In this document: positions 36,168-46,297 of the stretch, piece by piece
How the letters are laid out: the number at the start of each line of letters is the position of its first letter
How positions within the stretch are numbered: the first letter of the stretch is position 1
Source: an uncultured Allomuricauda sp.
GTDB taxonomy: Bacteria; Bacteroidota; Bacteroidia; Flavobacteriales; Flavobacteriaceae
Direction: 5' to 3'
DNA length: 64,000 nt
Assembly (NCBI RefSeq): GCF_947495325.1
Contig: NZ_CANLYK010000002.1
Location: 930,001 to 994,000 of the forward strand
Translations under genes and position numbers: made by a program
The notes under the pieces: model-generated
What the model saw: the letters and a program-made list of their open reading frames with translations, nothing else
Databases searched by the model: none
Told to the model about the DNA's origin: nothing

Positions 36168-37443
36168 TTTTCTTTCTTTTTCTGAGCATCCAATAGTTTG
36201 TGGCAAAAAAACCGACTCCTACCAATACAAATAGAATTCCTCTTACAACAAAGCTCAGGTCAGTGTCAAAGAACCTACATGTTATTAATATGGTAATTAT
36301 GGCCAAACCATAGTTCAATATCCCCAAATGATTTTTTTCGGCACCATTTCTAATGGTAAGGATACCTATTGCCAAAACCAATAGATTGATTAGGACTACT
36401 GCAAATGAAAAGTAGTGTCCAATAATGAAAGTAATGGCAAATACTATAAACATGGGTGCAAGTGGCTTTATATCTTCGATAGATTTATTCTTTTGATATA
36501 CATAAAACATCCAGCTCGCCAATGCGGTTAAAATTACAGACACTATAAATTCAGGTGTTATTATCAGCTCTTCGAATACGTATTCATGTTTTCTTAAATC
36601 CTCCCAAATCTCAGAAAAACTTAATGTTAGTAGCAAAATGATTATACCAAGGCTGCCAAAAAAACCATAACCATTGCTCCTTGCTTTTTGTTTCGTAAAA
36701 AAGTCTAGATTTCCGATTAGGTAGAAAAGCCCAAAAAGACTGAAATAGGCCACCATCATAAGTTCTCCTTCTTTGTCGGCAAGAGTGCCTAATACAATAA
36801 GAACGGATAAGGGAACAAACCAATTATGTAGCACCATAAAATTGCTCTTCGGTCTTTTCTTGAATAATTGATAATAATGGGGAAGTATACTCAAAAGCAG
36901 CGGCCAATAGAGATATGATTCTTTTGAAGGGCTTGACCAATAGCTTGTTTCAGTTGCATAATAGGTTATTCCAACAATAAAGAATAGGGAAGTCAATGAA
37001 GAATTCATTACATATACTATTGGAAGACAGATTAACATCCATGTTAATATAAATGTGCTTAAATTGCCAGGGATGTTATAAACTTGACTTACCAGGGATA
37101 TACTTGCACCAACGCCAAAAAACAGGAATGAGGAAGCACTCTCCTTCCAAGCTATACTTTCATTTTTTTTGATTAACGTGTAACCGCAGAGCAGCTGTCC
37201 TATTACAAGAGGTAAAAAGGCAAAAATGGTTTTTATGGTTTTTGAAAGTTCATCCCAATTATGTGCTATGATCAAAATAATTCCAAGCCCTACTAAAATA
37301 GCTCCCAAGATTCCGAATACTACAAAAAGGCGATTTATGGAAGAATCTCCTTTGTCTTTGTAGTGATTCTTGATTTTCTCTGCAGTTTCCTGTGTAATGA
37401 CATCGGCCTCGATAAGGTCTTGTAAATCCTTGAGAATACTCAT
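36157..37443 (-). CDS. DUF2157 domain-containing membrane protein
   Basis: LIEADVITQETAEKIKNHYKDKGDSSINRLFVVFGILGAILVGLGIILIIAHNWDELS. Confidence 0.88.
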   Translation of the reverse strand: MSILKDLQDLIEADVITQETAEKIKNHYKDKGDSSINRLFVVFGILGAILVGLGIILIIAHNWDELSKTIKTIFAFLPLVIGQLLCGYTLIKKNESIAWKESASSFLFFGVGASISLVSQVYNIPGNLSTFILTWMLICLPIVYVMNSSLTSLFFIVGITYYATETSYWSSPSKESYLYWPLLLSILPHYYQLFKKRPKSNFMVLHNWFVPLSVLIVLGTLADKEGELMMVAYFSLFGLFYLIGNLDFFTKQKARSNGYGFFGSLGIIILLLTLSFSEIWEDLRKHEYVFEELIITPEFIVSVILTALASWMFYVYQKNKSIEDIKPLAPMFIVFAITFIIGHYFSFAVVLINLLVLAIGILTIRNGAEKNHLGILNYGLAIITILITCRFFDTDLSFVVRGILFVLVGVGFFATNYWMLRKRKKNEH

Positions 37444-37596
37444 TTTTTCATTTCAAATTGACGTAATGATGGGTCAAACAAAACCCATAACAATTTTGAT
37501 TCTAGATGAATATAGCAAAAATCATTGGAGTTATAGTTTGATGATTGATAACTCTCTTTTTTGAATTGATACGTTGATACATCAATCTTGGTTCAG

Positions 37597-38508
37597 TTAC
37601 AAAACCATTTCACGAAATGGATAACAGGTGTTAAATCCTTTGGATGAAAAATAGGATGGAACATTTTCGTCTCCAGTAACCATGACAAAGTCTCCGCCCC
37701 ATGCGCCAAGACTTTTTACAGCTCCGGAAAAATCTTTAAAAAGCTTGGATTTTATGGTTGGTAAGCCCAATACTTTGGATAACGTTTCTTCATGTTCTTG
37801 AATTAAGGTTTCAAATTCTGAAAGTGAAGAGGAGGCAATCACTTTTTTGGTAATTGAAGAGACTTTGGAAATTAAACTGTTCTTACTAAATCGTTGTTTT
37901 CGATAGTTGGTAATCGCTTCTTTACTGCTTTGTTTTTGGTTGAGATGGACAAAGTAAATAGAATCTTTAAAGGAAGGACTAAAAGCCACTTCCTCAACTT
38001 TAGGACTGCCATTTTCCAATCGATATAAAATAGGACTATCATGTTGCGCACAGGCAATATCATAACCGCTCCCACCAAACGCGTTCCAAAGCAATTTATA
38101 GGGATCAATTTTTGCCCATTGGGCAATGTTATTTATTAATGTTGATGAAGTACCTAAGCCCCAATTTCGCGGAAAATTAAGATAGGTTTCAACAGTAAGT
38201 CCAGCTGAATTTTGTAAAAATTCCGGGTTTTGTGATTTGGCTTCGGACAGTAAATCTATCAATGTTTTTGAAATTGATCTATCCGTTGTGGAAACTATGC
38301 TCAAACCATCCAGGTCAAAGCTTCCGTTAAACCATATGCTTTTTTTTTCGTCAAAACTTTTCCATTCCAACAAGCCCATGGATGTGGTCTGGGTCACGTT
38401 TAAAGATTGTCCATATTTGGTCGGTACGGCCAACCCAAGGGCTCCATCCAAAATGGCATACTCTCCAGAGAGCAATAATTTACCGTTGCTATAAAACTCC
38501 TTTTGCAT
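37597..38508 (-). CDS. GYDIA family GHMP kinase
   Basis: FYSNGKLLLSGEYAILDGALGLAVPT, NWGLGTSSTLINNIAQWA, GGSGYDIACAQ. Confidence 0.93.
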   Translation of the reverse strand: MQKEFYSNGKLLLSGEYAILDGALGLAVPTKYGQSLNVTQTTSMGLLEWKSFDEKKSIWFNGSFDLDGLSIVSTTDRSISKTLIDLLSEAKSQNPEFLQNSAGLTVETYLNFPRNWGLGTSSTLINNIAQWAKIDPYKLLWNAFGGSGYDIACAQHDSPILYRLENGSPKVEEVAFSPSFKDSIYFVHLNQKQSSKEAITNYRKQRFSKNSLISKVSSITKKVIASSSLSEFETLIQEHEETLSKVLGLPTIKSKLFKDFSGAVKSLGAWGGDFVMVTGDENVPSYFSSKGFNTCYPFREMVL

Positions 38509-39824
38509 TAGTTAGATCTAATCTTTTCCAAAGCTTCTTTTACAGAGGCATTGGTAACGGCATGGTCTTTAAAATAATCCACAAGTTGCAGTTTTTCGCT
38601 TTCGGTAGCTCCTATTTGGTTCAGCATGTTCAGCAAATGCATTTTCATATGCCCTTTTTGAATTCCCGTAGTTACCAAAGAACGGACCGCTGCAAAATTT
38701 TGTGCCAATCCGGCTACGGCAACAATCTGCATCAATTCTTTTGCGTTCGGATTTTGAAGGATCTCCATCGCCAGTTTTACCAAGGGGTGAAGCGAAGTCA
38801 ATCCACCCACAGTGCCTAGAGCTAGTGGAACTTCAATCCAGAACTTAAAGATATCGCCTTCAATGCTTGCATGGGTTAGACTTGAGTAACTACCATTTTT
38901 GGACGCATAAGCATGAACCCCTGCTTCAACGGCCCTAAAATCATTCCCTGTTGCCAAAACCACTGAGTCAATACCGTTCATTATGCCCTTATTGTGGGTT
39001 ACGGCTCTATACGGTTCTGCCTTGGCAATAGAAATTGCCTGTATTATTTTTTTAGCAAATTCTTCTGGTGGAATATTGTCTTCATTTAGTTCATGAACTG
39101 GACAGTTCACTTCTGCCTTCACCAAACAATTGGGCACATAATTGGATAGGATACTCATTATAATTTCTATCTCCTTCTCGGCATCCGTAAAATTGTGATA
39201 TCCATTTGCCTTTTCCTGCAATGTTTTGGCAAATTGTTCCAAACATGAATTGATAAAATTGGCCCCCATCGCATCCAGTGTTTCAAAAGTGCAGTGCAAT
39301 TGGTAATACCCATCAATCTTATCACTTAAATTCCGAAGTTGTATAGTACTGATTCCACCACCACGTTTTTCCATATTTTTGGTGATAGCAGCGGTATCTT
39401 TGTAAAAATCAGGTTTTATCTCCTCAAAAAAAGTATTTAATTTTTCGGAACTTCCTTTAAATATAAAATGAACCTGCCCTACTTTTTCAGTTCCTAGAAT
39501 CTCAGTTTTAAACCCACCACGATTTAACCAAAATTTGGCGGCCTTACTTGCGGCGGCCACCACGGAACTTTCTTCAATGGCCATAGGAATGGCATAGAGC
39601 GTATCATTTATCAGAAAATTAGGGGCAATCGCAAAAGGGAGGTAATAGTTGGTAACCGTATTTTCTATAAACTCGTCATGCAGTTTTTGTAGTTCTATAT
39701 CGTCGTTCCAATAACGCTTCAATAGTTGCTTGGTTTCCTCTGGATTTTTGGTAAAGTTGGAGGCGACCCAATTAATTTTTTCGCTTTTGGATAGTTTGGA
39801 AAATCCTTCAACAGGAGTGGTCAT
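38508..39824 (-). CDS. hydroxymethylglutaryl-CoA reductase (class II)
   Basis: NYYLPFAIAPNFLIND, PMAIEESSVVAAASKAAKFW, GANFINSCLE, HNKGIMNGIDSVVLATGND, LGTVGGLTSLHPLVKLA. Confidence 0.94.
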   Translation of the reverse strand: MTTPVEGFSKLSKSEKINWVASNFTKNPEETKQLLKRYWNDDIELQKLHDEFIENTVTNYYLPFAIAPNFLINDTLYAIPMAIEESSVVAAASKAAKFWLNRGGFKTEILGTEKVGQVHFIFKGSSEKLNTFFEEIKPDFYKDTAAITKNMEKRGGGISTIQLRNLSDKIDGYYQLHCTFETLDAMGANFINSCLEQFAKTLQEKANGYHNFTDAEKEIEIIMSILSNYVPNCLVKAEVNCPVHELNEDNIPPEEFAKKIIQAISIAKAEPYRAVTHNKGIMNGIDSVVLATGNDFRAVEAGVHAYASKNGSYSSLTHASIEGDIFKFWIEVPLALGTVGGLTSLHPLVKLAMEILQNPNAKELMQIVAVAGLAQNFAAVRSLVTTGIQKGHMKMHLLNMLNQIGATESEKLQLVDYFKDHAVTNASVKEALEKIRSN

Positions 39825-39962
39825 AGAGCTTGGTTAAAGGGTTCAAATATAAAGATAATGCTGTTTTTCATTGTATTTAAGTCATTTTTCAATAGTGTTG
39901 GGATGTGTTTTCTGTTGCAATTGTAACATTAAAGTTTAGATTTTCGATAAATATTAGTAAAC

Positions 39963-42152
39963 TTGGTAGATTTTAATCAATTTATAACTTCAATGCGAAA
40001 ACAGCTTCCCTTATTCCTGATTGTTTTAGGATTTTTAACCACATCAATAGCCCAAAAGAAAAAAATAACCCTTGAAGAAATTTGGGGAGGCACATTTAGA
40101 ACTGAAAACATGGATGTGCTACGTTCCATGAAAAATGGAAAGCAATATACCATTCTGAATTTTAATCGATCACCACGTTCCAGTAGTTTGGATAAATACA
40201 ATTATGAAACTTTGGAAAAAGTGGAAACCCTTGTGGCCTCCTCAGATGAGATTCCTTTTTTCAGTTCCTATGCCTTTAGTGATGATGAGTCAAAAATAGT
40301 ACTGGCTACGGAAATTGAGCCCATTTTTAGGCGTTCACGTTTAGGCATTTACTATGTATATGATGTTGCAACCAAGAATATTGTTAAGGTTTCTGATGCT
40401 AAAATTCAGGAACCTTTGTTATCTCCGGATGGTTCAAAAGTTGCCTACGTAATGGAGAATAACATTTATATAATGAACATGGCTTCCGGGACAACCAAAC
40501 AGATTACTACGGATGGTGTTAAGGGAAGTATCATAAATGGTATAACCGATTGGGTATATGAGGAGGAATTTGCCTTTGTACGTGCATTTGAGTGGAATAG
40601 CAATGGAACCAAAATTGCTTTTCTAAAGTTTAATGAGACCAATGTGCCACTTTACGCAATGGATGTCTATGGACAGAATTTATATCCGTTTCAATATGAA
40701 TTTAAATACCCGAAAGCAGGAGAGGAAAATGCAATGGTATCCTTGCACATGTATGATGTGACATCCGACAAGACATCAAAAGTGGATTTGGGCAAGGTAG
40801 AATACATCCCTCGAATACAATGGATGAACAATCCTGATTTTTTGAGTGTACAAACCATAAACCGACATCAAAATCATTTGAAACTACATTCTGTAAATGC
40901 GAAGGATAATACAGTTTCAGTATTGCTCGAAGAAAAGGATGATGCTTATGTGGATATTACGGACAACCTGACCTTTTTGGCTGATGACAGTTTTATATGG
41001 ACAAGTGAAAGGGATGGTTATAATCACATTTATTTATATGACAAAGGAGGTAAACTGAAAAACCAAGTTACCAAGGGAGAGTGGGAAGTGACCAATTACT
41101 ATGGTTATGACGAAAAAGGGGATAAGATATATTACCAGTCCGTGGAGAATGGCTCTATCAATCGAGATGTATATAGTATTGGAAGTTCCGGAAAGAACAA
41201 AAAACGGTTGACTGAAAAAGAAGGAACCAATTCTGCCGATTTTAGCGCAGATTACAGCTATTTTATCAATACCTATTCAAGTGCCGTGATGCCTTATGAA
41301 TTTACATTGCACAAAGCATCCAACGGGAAAAAACTGAAGGATATAAAAAACAATGCTATTCTGGATAGTGCATTGGAAGGTTATGAATTGACTCCAAAAG
41401 AGTTTTCGACCATAAATATCAATGGGAATGATTTGAACATGTACATGATCAAACCCGTAGACTTTGATGAAAGCAAAAAATACCCGCTCCTCATGTTCCA
41501 ATACAGCGGGCCAGGCTCCCAACAAGTTGCGAACAGATGGTTTGGGAGCAATGATTATTGGCATCAAATGCTCGCATCTGAAGGATATATTGTGGCCTGT
41601 GTGGATGGAAGGGGAACCGGTTTAAAAGGGCGCGATTTCAAGAAAGTCACGTATATGAATCTTGTAAAGTATGAGACCGAGGATCAAATTGCAGCAGCCA
41701 AAAAGCTGAGCGAACTTCCTTATATTGATGAAAACCGCACAGGTATTTGGGGATGGAGTTATGGAGGCCATATGAGCACAAATTGCCTTTTAAGGGGGAA
41801 CGATACTTTTGAAATGGCCATTGCCGTTGCTCCGGTAACCTCTTGGCGTTTTTACGATACCATCTATACCGAACGCTTTATGCGAACACCGCAGGAAAAC
41901 CCTGGGGGGTATGATGATAATTCACCGTTTAACTATCCCGAGCTTTTAAAGGGAAAATATCTTTTGGTGCACGGTTCTGGTGATGATAATGTACATGTGC
42001 AGAATTCTATGCGTATGATTGAGGCTCTAGTGCAAGCGAACAAAGATTTTGAATGGGCCATTTACCCAGACAAAAACCACGGAATTTATGGAGGTAATAC
42101 TAGACTTCACCTGTTCACCAAAATGACCAATTTCATTAAAGAAAATTTATAA
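39963..42152 (+). CDS. S9 family peptidase (DPP-IV-like); start may be ATG 39993
   Basis: EEEFAFVRAFEWNSNGTKIAFLKFNE, GRGTGLKGRDFK, WGWSYGGHMS, GSGDDNVHVQNS, DKNHGI. Confidence 0.93.
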   Translation: MVDFNQFITSMRKQLPLFLIVLGFLTTSIAQKKKITLEEIWGGTFRTENMDVLRSMKNGKQYTILNFNRSPRSSSLDKYNYETLEKVETLVASSDEIPFFSSYAFSDDESKIVLATEIEPIFRRSRLGIYYVYDVATKNIVKVSDAKIQEPLLSPDGSKVAYVMENNIYIMNMASGTTKQITTDGVKGSIINGITDWVYEEEFAFVRAFEWNSNGTKIAFLKFNETNVPLYAMDVYGQNLYPFQYEFKYPKAGEENAMVSLHMYDVTSDKTSKVDLGKVEYIPRIQWMNNPDFLSVQTINRHQNHLKLHSVNAKDNTVSVLLEEKDDAYVDITDNLTFLADDSFIWTSERDGYNHIYLYDKGGKLKNQVTKGEWEVTNYYGYDEKGDKIYYQSVENGSINRDVYSIGSSGKNKKRLTEKEGTNSADFSADYSYFINTYSSAVMPYEFTLHKASNGKKLKDIKNNAILDSALEGYELTPKEFSTININGNDLNMYMIKPVDFDESKKYPLLMFQYSGPGSQQVANRWFGSNDYWHQMLASEGYIVACVDGRGTGLKGRDFKKVTYMNLVKYETEDQIAAAKKLSELPYIDENRTGIWGWSYGGHMSTNCLLRGNDTFEMAIAVAPVTSWRFYDTIYTERFMRTPQENPGGYDDNSPFNYPELLKGKYLLVHGSGDDNVHVQNSMRMIEALVQANKDFEWAIYPDKNHGIYGGNTRLHLFTKMTNFIKENL

Positions 42153-42168
42153 TCAAACCACCTAATAT

Positions 42169-43701
42169 ATGTCAGATATTGTAAAACCAGCCAGTGAAAA
42201 GGAGCTTTTTGGGCATCCACAAGGTCTTTTCTATTTGTTCTTTGCCGAATTATGGGAGCGTTTCAGTTTCTATGGGATGCGGGCCTTGCTCACCCTGTAT
42301 ATGGTCAATGTTATATTCGAGGCCTTATCAACAAGAGATTATGCTGCAGCTGCAGTATATGCTTCTTATGGTTCTTTGGTCTATGCATCAACAGTAATTG
42401 GAGGAAAAATATCGGATTCTATTCTAGGTATGCGTTCTTCAATTTTTTTGGGTGGTATTTTAATGGCGTTGGGGCATTTTGTATTGGCCATTGAACATAA
42501 TACGGCATTCTTTTTGGCCTTGGCATTTATTATAGTTGGGAATGGATTTTTTAAACCTAACATATCAACATTTGTAGGAACCTTGTACAAAGATGGGGAT
42601 ACCAGAAAAGATTCTGGATTCACCATTTTTTATATGGGCATCAATATTGGTGGCTTCATATCACCTCTACTCTGCGGATGGCTGGGAGAAACGTATGGAT
42701 GGCATTATGGTTTTGGTTTGGCGGGAATAGGAATGCTTACAGGATTACTTTTCTTTTGGAGCGGGATAAAAAAGAACGTTTTTGGTGAAGGGGGCAAACC
42801 ACCAAGTGTTGAGGTGTATGAGAAAAAAGTGATAGGAATTCCTCAAAAACACCTTATTCCAATTTTAGCATTTTTATCAGCTCCTTTGATTGCGTATTTA
42901 TTGCATTCCTATAAATCTTTAGGAGGTGAAGGAAGTTTTTTTGAGGATCAAAACATTGTAAATGTATTGTTCAAATTGATTGGAGTGGCAATTTTAGTTT
43001 ACATGGGTATGATAATGATTAAATCTACCTTAGATGAGCGAAAAAAGCTCTTTATGGCTTTATTGATTACCTTTTTCATGACCATATTTTGGGGTTTTCA
43101 TGAGTTACATGGTAGTGTAATTACACTTTTTGCAGCCAGAAATGTGAACTTGTCCCTCATTAATGCAAGTCAGACCAACGCCTTGAATTCCATGTTCATC
43201 TTTATTTTGGCGATTCCAATTTCATTGGTTTGGACGTATTTAGCGAAAAAGAAATTAAATCCAAGAACACCCTATAAATTTGGTTTGGGTCTGGTTTTGG
43301 CTGGGTTAAGTTTTTACGTGGTTTCCCTAAGCGGCGGAGCGGCGGATGAAAATGGAATGGTGCCATTTTCTTATTTACTCTGGCTATATTTTATATTATC
43401 AGTCGGAGAATTATTTATGTCACCTGTGGGACTTTCAAAAATTACTGATTTATCACCAAAAAGAATTGTGGCATTTATGATGGGAGTTTGGTTTCTTTCC
43501 TCTGCTTTTGCTTTTCAAGTGGTTGGTTTTATTTCGAAACAACTGGCTATTGAAAGCACAGATAGCAATGTGGGTGGTTTGGATACGCTTGATGTATATT
43601 TAGACGGTTTCCGCTTAATTGCAATATATGCCTTGGTTGCAGGAATTGTGGTATTGGTGTTTGGTCCGCTCATGAAAAAGTTAATGGGCAACGTTCACTG
43701 A
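42169..43701 (+). CDS. peptide MFS transporter (POT/PTR2)
   Basis: FFAELWERFSFYGMRALLTLYMV, GGKISDSILGMR, GNGFFKPNISTFVG, FYMGINIGGFISPLL. Confidence 0.93.
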   Translation: MSDIVKPASEKELFGHPQGLFYLFFAELWERFSFYGMRALLTLYMVNVIFEALSTRDYAAAAVYASYGSLVYASTVIGGKISDSILGMRSSIFLGGILMALGHFVLAIEHNTAFFLALAFIIVGNGFFKPNISTFVGTLYKDGDTRKDSGFTIFYMGINIGGFISPLLCGWLGETYGWHYGFGLAGIGMLTGLLFFWSGIKKNVFGEGGKPPSVEVYEKKVIGIPQKHLIPILAFLSAPLIAYLLHSYKSLGGEGSFFEDQNIVNVLFKLIGVAILVYMGMIMIKSTLDERKKLFMALLITFFMTIFWGFHELHGSVITLFAARNVNLSLINASQTNALNSMFIFILAIPISLVWTYLAKKKLNPRTPYKFGLGLVLAGLSFYVVSLSGGAADENGMVPFSYLLWLYFILSVGELFMSPVGLSKITDLSPKRIVAFMMGVWFLSSAFAFQVVGFISKQLAIESTDSNVGGLDTLDVYLDGFRLIAIYALVAGIVVLVFGPLMKKLMGNVH

Positions 43702-45720
43702 TTAATCCAAATCAAAAACATAAAATCCCTTTTCACCAGTACTGTGGAAGGGGATACTTTTTTTATTACACGTCCGCTTCCAACGTTCCATATAGCTTGG
43801 GTAGTTACTGCCATCTGCAATAACAATTTTTGGTTGGATTGAATCGATTACGCGTTCCAGATTTACCTTTGGGGATTGAGTGAGCAACAAAAAATCTTGG
43901 GCCTCCATTTTTGGATAAACACCTATACTATCCATCACATAAATACTTTTCCCATTACTATCGTAACTATTTTTTAGTTCATGAAAAAAAATGGATTGAA
44001 TTCGTTCCGCAATTTTATAATCATTTATGGAGCTGTTTATATTGATGGTATCATGCGCATAAATTATAAGGATTCTTCCGGTTTGATGCAGCAGTATTGT
44101 ATTCTTGGATTTATGCAATAGGATAAAAGCTTCCTTGTTCTGCACTTTTACCTGAGTCCAAATAGTCCAGCCCTGTAATGCTACAATTCCAAGTAAAAGT
44201 GCAATGGCGTTTTTAAATCTTGGTTTGGAAAGAAATACGATCAAGGCAATGATGATCAGATACGCTAAAACCATTTGTACGTTATCAAAAGGAATATCCT
44301 TAATTATAAACCCTTCTTGTTGGGCAACCCAGTCTACTATAGCATTCATGGATTTGATCACTTGGTTGTAAGCGTAAACCATAACATTGGGTAGACTATT
44401 AAAAATGGATAACAGAATAACCAAAACGCCCATCCCAAGAATAAAACCTAAAAATGGAATGATCAGAAGATTGGATACAAAGAACAAAGCCGGAAATTGA
44501 TGGAAGTAAAAAAGACTGATGGGTAAAACACCCAATTGTGCCGCAACGCTTACGGAAAACAATTGCCATATTTTTTGAATTAGATAATTTTCAGGAAACC
44601 AGAATTGCTGGAGTTTCGGATAAATCCAAACAATGGCAAAAACTGCCGCGTAGCTCATTTGAAACCCTACCTGGAATAAAAACAAGGGTTTTATTAGCAA
44701 GATGAAGAACATGGATAAGGCAATACTATTAAAAGCATTGGTGGGTCTATTCAGATACATTGCATATGCTAAAAAGGAGAACATGGTCACAGCTCTCACA
44801 ATGGAAGGGGAAAGTCCTGCTATAAAAGCGTAAGCCCAAAGTAAAAAGACAATCAACACCAATTTTATGCCTTTCCCTTTAGGGAATCGCTCTATGGGAT
44901 TTAGCAAAAATTGAAGTAACAACAGGAGAATACCAACGTGAAGCCCGGAAACGGCCAAAATATGAACGGCTCCGGCATTTTTGTAGTTATTATAGGTACT
45001 TTCCGAAATGTCGCTACGTTGGCCCAGTAATAAAGCTTGAATTACGGCTAGTTCATCTTTTCCAAAGTCTTTGGTTTTTAATTTTGATATGATGTGCTCC
45101 CGGAAATTGGAGGCTAGTCCATAAATTGTTGTGGAAGCACTTTCTTTGAAAACATAGTCTTTTGAATTGACCCTGATCTGATGGTAAATCCCCAGTTTTT
45201 TCAAATAATCCTTATAATCAAACTGGTGCGGATTTAAAGACGGTTTGATGGTTTCTGCTTTTGAAAACAGAATTATCTCATCATCAACTTTAAGTTTTTT
45301 TACCATGGAATCTATCGGAAAACTCAAAATCAAGTTTCCGGAACTATGTTCATTTTCCAGGGAAATTACATTCGCCACATAGCGCTGGGTAAATGGATTG
45401 GGTTTAAGAACTTCCCTAACCTTAAGTTCCCACAGTTTTTGTTCAGCTAAGTTTTTCTTTGAATAATGAGTTGGAAGACTTTTGGATTGAGCTATGGTAA
45501 CAATGAAAATTCCCAAAAGTGATGTGGCAAAAACAAAAATTAATTCGAAATAAGGAAATCCGTTACGAGTTTGTTTCCTTTTGGCCCAAAACAATAACAG
45601 AAGCAGGGTTAAAATACAATAGGCAGAAACTTGCCAATCAACCTGAATATTAAAACCTATGACAATGCCTATAATTAGACATAACGTCAATTTTATAGAT
45701 ACAAAATTAAAAAGTTGCAT
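43702..45720 (-). CDS. ComEC/Rec2 family competence protein; start set to ATG at 45718-45720
   Basis: LLLGQRSDISESTYNNYKNAGAVHILAVSGLHVGIL, AFIAGLSPSIVRAVTMFSF. Confidence 0.9.
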   Translation of the reverse strand: MQLFNFVSIKLTLCLIIGIVIGFNIQVDWQVSAYCILTLLLLLFWAKRKQTRNGFPYFELIFVFATSLLGIFIVTIAQSKSLPTHYSKKNLAEQKLWELKVREVLKPNPFTQRYVANVISLENEHSSGNLILSFPIDSMVKKLKVDDEIILFSKAETIKPSLNPHQFDYKDYLKKLGIYHQIRVNSKDYVFKESASTTIYGLASNFREHIISKLKTKDFGKDELAVIQALLLGQRSDISESTYNNYKNAGAVHILAVSGLHVGILLLLLQFLLNPIERFPKGKGIKLVLIVFLLWAYAFIAGLSPSIVRAVTMFSFLAYAMYLNRPTNAFNSIALSMFFILLIKPLFLFQVGFQMSYAAVFAIVWIYPKLQQFWFPENYLIQKIWQLFSVSVAAQLGVLPISLFYFHQFPALFFVSNLLIIPFLGFILGMGVLVILLSIFNSLPNVMVYAYNQVIKSMNAIVDWVAQQEGFIIKDIPFDNVQMVLAYLIIIALIVFLSKPRFKNAIALLLGIVALQGWTIWTQVKVQNKEAFILLHKSKNTILLHQTGRILIIYAHDTININSSINDYKIAERIQSIFFHELKNSYDSNGKSIYVMDSIGVYPKMEAQDFLLLTQSPKVNLERVIDSIQPKIVIADGSNYPSYMERWKRTCNKKSIPFHSTGEKGFYVFDLD

Positions 45721-46265
45721 TATAGAATTCGCATGGCCTTTACAAAAGCATAATTCCAATAGCCTTCCCGTAAGGAAGATACGATTACACCTCTCGAGGT
45801 TGAGGCGTGAATAAATTTTATGTCGTTTCCTTTAACATCAACAACTAAACCTACATGGTTTATACGTTTTCCGCTTTTACTGGTTTTAAAGAAAAGAAGG
45901 TCCCCCTTCTGTACTTGACCTACTTTTATGCGTTTTCCCTCCTCTGCCATTTGGTAGGAAACCCGAGGAAAAACAATATTATTTTCTTTTAAGGCAACAT
46001 AGACTAAACCAGAACAATCCATTCCCTTTCGTGTAGTGCCTCCAAATTTGTATCGTGTGCCGGAAAAGGTCATCGCCGTAGCGATAATATTTTCGGCTTT
46101 TTTGTCCTTTCGTTCTTCTTTTTTGCTTTTTTCGGGGAGCGTGGTGTTTTCAGCAGTACCCTCAACAGTAACGGTTCGGGGAGTGCTGTAGGTTCTTTTT
46201 TTCTTGGCCGACCCACAGCCAATAATGGTTAAAAGAGCTAGAAAATAGAGTGTTTTCCGTAACAT
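45720..46265 (-). CDS. C40 family peptidase (NlpC/P60), lipoprotein
   Basis: LTIIGCGS lipobox; GMDCSGLVYVALKEN, GDLLFFKTSKSGKRINHVGLVV. Confidence 0.93.
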   Translation of the reverse strand: MLRKTLYFLALLTIIGCGSAKKKRTYSTPRTVTVEGTAENTTLPEKSKKEERKDKKAENIIATAMTFSGTRYKFGGTTRKGMDCSGLVYVALKENNIVFPRVSYQMAEEGKRIKVGQVQKGDLLFFKTSKSGKRINHVGLVVDVKGNDIKFIHASTSRGVIVSSLREGYWNYAFVKAMRIL

Positions 46266-46297
46266 CCAAGATACTATTTCATTCTTGGTTGCTAAAT

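Noticed and set aside
38508-39824. Catabolic HMG-CoA reductase
   Set aside because: Class II sequence type is used biosynthetically in many Bacteroidota and the gene is coupled to a GHMP kinase
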